Assembly (NCBI RefSeq): GCF_025989125.1
Contig: NZ_JAPDNR010000001.1
Coordinates: forward strand, 248,001-312,000
Direction: 5' to 3'
Origin: Chitinophaga nivalis
GTDB taxonomy: Bacteria > Bacteroidota > Bacteroidia > Chitinophagales > Chitinophagaceae
Length of the DNA: 64,000 bases
Part shown: in pieces, positions 61,017-64,000 of the stretch
Position numbering within the stretch: position 1 is the stretch's first letter
How the letters are laid out: each line of letters opens with the position of its first letter
Position numbers and translations under genes: made by a program
The notes under the pieces: generated by a model
Database searches by the model: none
Told to the model about the DNA's origin: nothing
The model's input: the letters and a program-made list of their open reading frames with translations, nothing else

Positions 61017-62603
61017 CTACTTCAGCAGCCACATAGTGGCATTAATATCATCGGTAGAACCGCCGTACTGACTTTTCAGGGCATTGGTCCAATTGACAGT
61101 ATTGGTAGATTTCTCCGCATCCGGGTATTTAAACCGTTTTGGAATTACCCCACTGTTACCCGTACCGGAACCCGTACTGAAGGTAGGCACCCCTGTTCTG
61201 CGCCAGTTGAAAAATGCTTCCCAACCGGAGTTTTCGAAAAATGCCAGGTATTTCTGGGTCAGGATCTGTTCCAGCCCCTGCGTATTATTGCCTTTGTACT
61301 TCACCGTTTCCTGGGTATAATATCCTCCTTCAAAGTCAAAAGGTATATCATAACGTACACCCTTATACGTTTTGGCAAATGTACCTGCCGTATTCACCGG
61401 CAAACCATAAAAAGCCAGGGAAGCTTTCATCCCCTTTTTGTACCAGTCTTCTGCACTACCGGTTACCCAGCCACGATTAATCGCTTCCGCTATATTAAAA
61501 CACATCTCCGGATACCCGACGATAACACCCGGTTCGGCCGCATAGCTGCTGTAATAACGGCTTCGGCTGCGTACAGAATATACGGCAGTATCCACATTCG
61601 ACATCTTCGAAGACATATCACTCAAACTCTCGCCAGACAATGCGCCCACATAAGCCGTGATATCTGTAGGCGTTTTATGAAAGGCATTCAGCTGCTGTGT
61701 TGCTGGTTCTGCAGTAATAAATGCCCGTGGATCCTTTAATCTTACCAGGGTATTCAGGTAAGTAGCCGACATATTATAACGCGTCGCATCATTACCCAGG
61801 TTATCCGGATTGGAAGGATACTTATTGATATTATTGTAGATAAACTGCAGGTTACCATCTACCCCTTCCAGCAACGGATATTTTGCCGGATTACCGAGTA
61901 TATCTTTAAACTGTTGTGCTACTTTCAGATCAGCATCATCCGTTTTCTTACTGAGTGCCACGAGCACGCGTAAACGAAAAGTATTGACTACTCGCTGCCA
62001 TTTTAAAAGGTCATTATTGAAATAAAAGTCACCTTTCAACAGCTGTCCTTCTGCATTGTAGCTTTTATCAGGATCAGCGATTACGTCTGCCAGCTGCTTA
62101 TTGGCCTCTTCCAGCCATTGCAGGATCTGTATAAAGATCATTTTCTGGTTATCATACACCGGTTGTCCGTTTTCTCTTCCCTGCAAGGCGCCTTTCATCG
62201 GCACATCTCCTACCAGATTCGTCAGCCGGTAGTAAAAGAAAGCACGTTGGAATTTACCCAAAGCCGTATAGGGATTCACGGTTTTACCACCCAGGCGTGT
62301 CGCCTCCTTTTCCATCTGTTGTACATTCAGCAAGGAGAAGTAACTATTAAAATCAGCCCCGTTCCAGTCATAACGCTGGTCGCCATAATAGTTATAGTTA
62401 CAACAATCAAACTGGTTCCAGCGCATCACATTACTCCAGGGTTTGTCTGCATTCATATCTGCCAGTACACCACCCAATACCAGGCTGGGAGGCACCTGCG
62501 CCGGCCTGTTGGGATTCACATCATATGCGTCGTACTTTTTGCTGCAACTACTGAGTGCTATGCCCAACAAAGCTGTGAAAGAAAGTATTTTGAAAGATTT
62601 CAT
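61017..62603 (-). CDS. SusD/RagB-like lipoprotein (SusD-like_2 type)
   Basis: 528 residues. Lipobox LSSC (Cys about 20). Residues 25-528 follow the TPR-rich SusD layout: PNRPAQVPPSLVLGGVLADM, LGKFQRAFFYYRLTNLVGDV, GLEQILTQKYLAFFENSGWE and FNWRRTG near the end. It captures the nutrient at the surface and closes over the SusC pore encoded 11 bp upstream. Ligand not predictable; no glycoside hydrolase is visible, and many of this subtype pair with peptide or metal uptake. Confidence 0.88.
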   Translation of the reverse strand: MKSFKILSFTALLGIALSSCSKKYDAYDVNPNRPAQVPPSLVLGGVLADMNADKPWSNVMRWNQFDCCNYNYYGDQRYDWNGADFNSYFSLLNVQQMEKEATRLGGKTVNPYTALGKFQRAFFYYRLTNLVGDVPMKGALQGRENGQPVYDNQKMIFIQILQWLEEANKQLADVIADPDKSYNAEGQLLKGDFYFNNDLLKWQRVVNTFRLRVLVALSKKTDDADLKVAQQFKDILGNPAKYPLLEGVDGNLQFIYNNINKYPSNPDNLGNDATRYNMSATYLNTLVRLKDPRAFITAEPATQQLNAFHKTPTDITAYVGALSGESLSDMSSKMSNVDTAVYSVRSRSRYYSSYAAEPGVIVGYPEMCFNIAEAINRGWVTGSAEDWYKKGMKASLAFYGLPVNTAGTFAKTYKGVRYDIPFDFEGGYYTQETVKYKGNNTQGLEQILTQKYLAFFENSGWEAFFNWRRTGVPTFSTGSGTGNSGVIPKRFKYPDAEKSTNTVNWTNALKSQYGGSTDDINATMWLLK

Positions 62604-62614
62604 GTAGTCGTTGT

Positions 62615-64000
62615 TTAGAAAGTAAGGTTAATGTTAAAGCCGAATCTGCGGGTGGTAGGGGTCTGTAGTGTAGACATTCCATCATCTGATGCCGGATACT
62701 GATCAATATCCACATCCTTGTTCTTCGCAAAATAGAACAGGTTTCTACCCACAAAAGACACACTGGCAGCTCTGATAAACGAACCTTTTAATACCGTTGC
62801 CGGTAAGGTATAACCCAGTGTTACCTCACGCAGTTTGGCAAAGGTTTTACTGATCAGGTTTCCTTCATTGGTTCTGTAATACACGCTGATATAATCCTGC
62901 AGGAAGCTTTTGGTGGTATTCGGTGCAAACTGCATTTTATCTGCATTCGTTACATTACCGTTATTATCATATTCAATCGGCACATTGTTGCTGATCACGA
63001 CACCTTCGCCCTGCCAGGATTTCACGCCTTTATAGTCCTGGTAACGCGCTTCTCCCATCGCCCCCTGGGTGGTCAGGATATTACGGCCACCACGGAAGGT
63101 CTGCTGCTGGATATAATCAATCATGTTACCACCCACACGACCATCGAACTGGAAGCTGAGGCTAACACCTTTGTAGCTGAAAGTATTGTTGATACCCCAT
63201 ACCCAATCAGGGTTGGCATAACCCAGGAATTGCTGGGTAGGATTTACAATCGGACGACCATCTTTAGCATCGTTAATGATTTGTCCGTCTGGTGTGCGTA
63301 CGAATTTGGTACCATAGAATTTATCTACGCGGTCGCCTACCCCAATGTAGGCATCCAGCAGTTTTCTGTCGCCATAGATGCTGACAAATGTTTCCCGATA
63401 GGTAGACCAGTTCGCAGATATGTTCCAGTTCAATCCGTTGAGATTACGCAATGGCGTACCATTCAGCGATATTTCCCAGCCTGTTTTGCGGGTATTCACG
63501 CCATTTACCAGGTAGCTGTCGAATCCGGTGCTCGGAGGTAACGACAGGGAGTAAATACGCGGTCCGTTTTCTGTAGTGAAGTAGGTAGCGTCTACGCCTA
63601 TACGATTTTTCAGGAAGCGGATATCCATACCGGCTTCATACACTTTACTGGTAAATGGTTTCAGGTCTGTATTGGCAATTACCTTCGTATAGTATGCAGC
63701 TCCCTGGCTTTGATACACTGGTGAAACACCATATACCGCAGAGTTCTGGAAGGTAGGACCATCGTAGGAAGATTTATATTCCGTGCCATATCCGATCGGA
63801 TAGGATGCCATTGGTGTAGCGCCGATAGTAGCATTGGTTAACCCACCTTTTACATTGGCATAGGAAGTTCTGAATTTCAGGAAGGAAATCAGTTCCGGTA
63901 ATTTTACGTAGTCAGATACCACTGTACTCAATGCTACCGAAGGGTAGAAATAGGTATTGTTGCTCAGCGGCAGGCTGGAAGCCTTATCCACACGGCCGGT
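62615..64000 (-). CDS. SusC/RagA TonB-dependent receptor, 5' end outside the window
   Basis: The frame is open to the right edge, so 461 C-terminal residues are visible and the plug and signal peptide lie outside. The part shown is the barrel: LPELISFLKFRTSYANVKGG, NRIGVDATYFTTENGPRIYS, NWNISANWSTYRETFVSIYG, NPDWVWGINNTFSYKGVSLS, ending RRFGFNINLTF with a terminal Phe. Operon with the SusD gene. Confidence 0.9.
   Translation of the reverse strand, partial: TGRVDKASSLPLSNNTYFYPSVALSTVVSDYVKLPELISFLKFRTSYANVKGGLTNATIGATPMASYPIGYGTEYKSSYDGPTFQNSAVYGVSPVYQSQGAAYYTKVIANTDLKPFTSKVYEAGMDIRFLKNRIGVDATYFTTENGPRIYSLSLPPSTGFDSYLVNGVNTRKTGWEISLNGTPLRNLNGLNWNISANWSTYRETFVSIYGDRKLLDAYIGVGDRVDKFYGTKFVRTPDGQIINDAKDGRPIVNPTQQFLGYANPDWVWGINNTFSYKGVSLSFQFDGRVGGNMIDYIQQQTFRGGRNILTTQGAMGEARYQDYKGVKSWQGEGVVISNNVPIEYDNNGNVTNADKMQFAPNTTKSFLQDYISVYYRTNEGNLISKTFAKLREVTLGYTLPATVLKGSFIRAASVSFVGRNLFYFAKNKDVDIDQYPASDDGMSTLQTPTTRRFGFNINLTF

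Noticed and set aside
1..64000. CRISPR array
   Set aside because: No set of regularly spaced identical short repeats was seen; the only periodic tract (22114-22400) has no unique spacers.

Overview
The window looks like chromosome of a Chitinophaga-like member of the Bacteroidota (Chitinophagaceae). The evidence is a SusC/SusD pair, type IX secretion C-terminal domains, a PaaN-type aldehyde dehydrogenase, DUF5690, DUF6580 and 2TM-domain proteins, Bacteroidota-type -7 boxes (TAnnTTTG), double-glycine leader peptides of the Bacteroidota kind and a DUF4157 protein. No tool was run; every family call is from reading the sequence.

Region 1 (1-6625) is ordinary chromosome: a DUF1015 protein cut by the window edge, a TPR protein, PaaN, a YceI lipoprotein, a 2TM protein and a long-chain acyl-CoA ligase. 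It ends at a tRNA-Arg(CCT) gene (6683-6754).

Region 2 (about 6760-24500) is accessory DNA directly downstream of that tRNA. It opens with an N-terminal fragment of a Bacteroidota tyrosine recombinase. It holds at least seven small genes, plus one frameshifted copy, whose products begin with a double-glycine-type leader. Most have cysteine-rich cores. One pair is a recent tandem duplication, two others at opposite ends of the region share a core motif, and four genes share a conserved upstream block at a fixed distance of 33-34 nt. One leader is fused to a cold-shock domain, and about 2.4 kb further on a second cold-shock domain carries a Sec signal peptide. Between these lie a DUF433/DUF5615 toxin-antitoxin pair, a secreted CBM14 (peritrophin-A-like) protein, two large Ig-like surface proteins plus a degraded third, and a DUF4157 protein with an unrecognised C-terminal domain. 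No peptide exporter, protease or modification enzyme for the leader peptides is in the window.

Region 3 (24575-51921) is a mosaic of stand-alone genes and small operons: DinB-like protein, large-subunit catalase, class I terpene synthase, DUF2306 membrane protein, an AhpD-like protein beside an ECF41-type sigma factor, DoxX plus polysaccharide deacetylase opposite an AraC regulator, an SMI1/KNR4 protein, an AraC regulator with a SnoaL-like protein, a MacAB-TolC type exporter operon, DUF983, another AraC regulator, an S9 peptidase, a sterol-desaturase-like enzyme, and a FadR-type regulator next to an Fsr-like MFS transporter with matching operators.

Region 4 (52050-59079) is a vitamin B12 capture and salvage cluster: BtuB-like receptor, DUF6580 membrane protein, BtuG-like surface lipoprotein, then overlapping or closely packed cobU, cobT, cobS and cobC. 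It is followed by tatA, a DUF5690 transporter-like protein, and a SusD/SusC pair whose SusC runs off the right edge.
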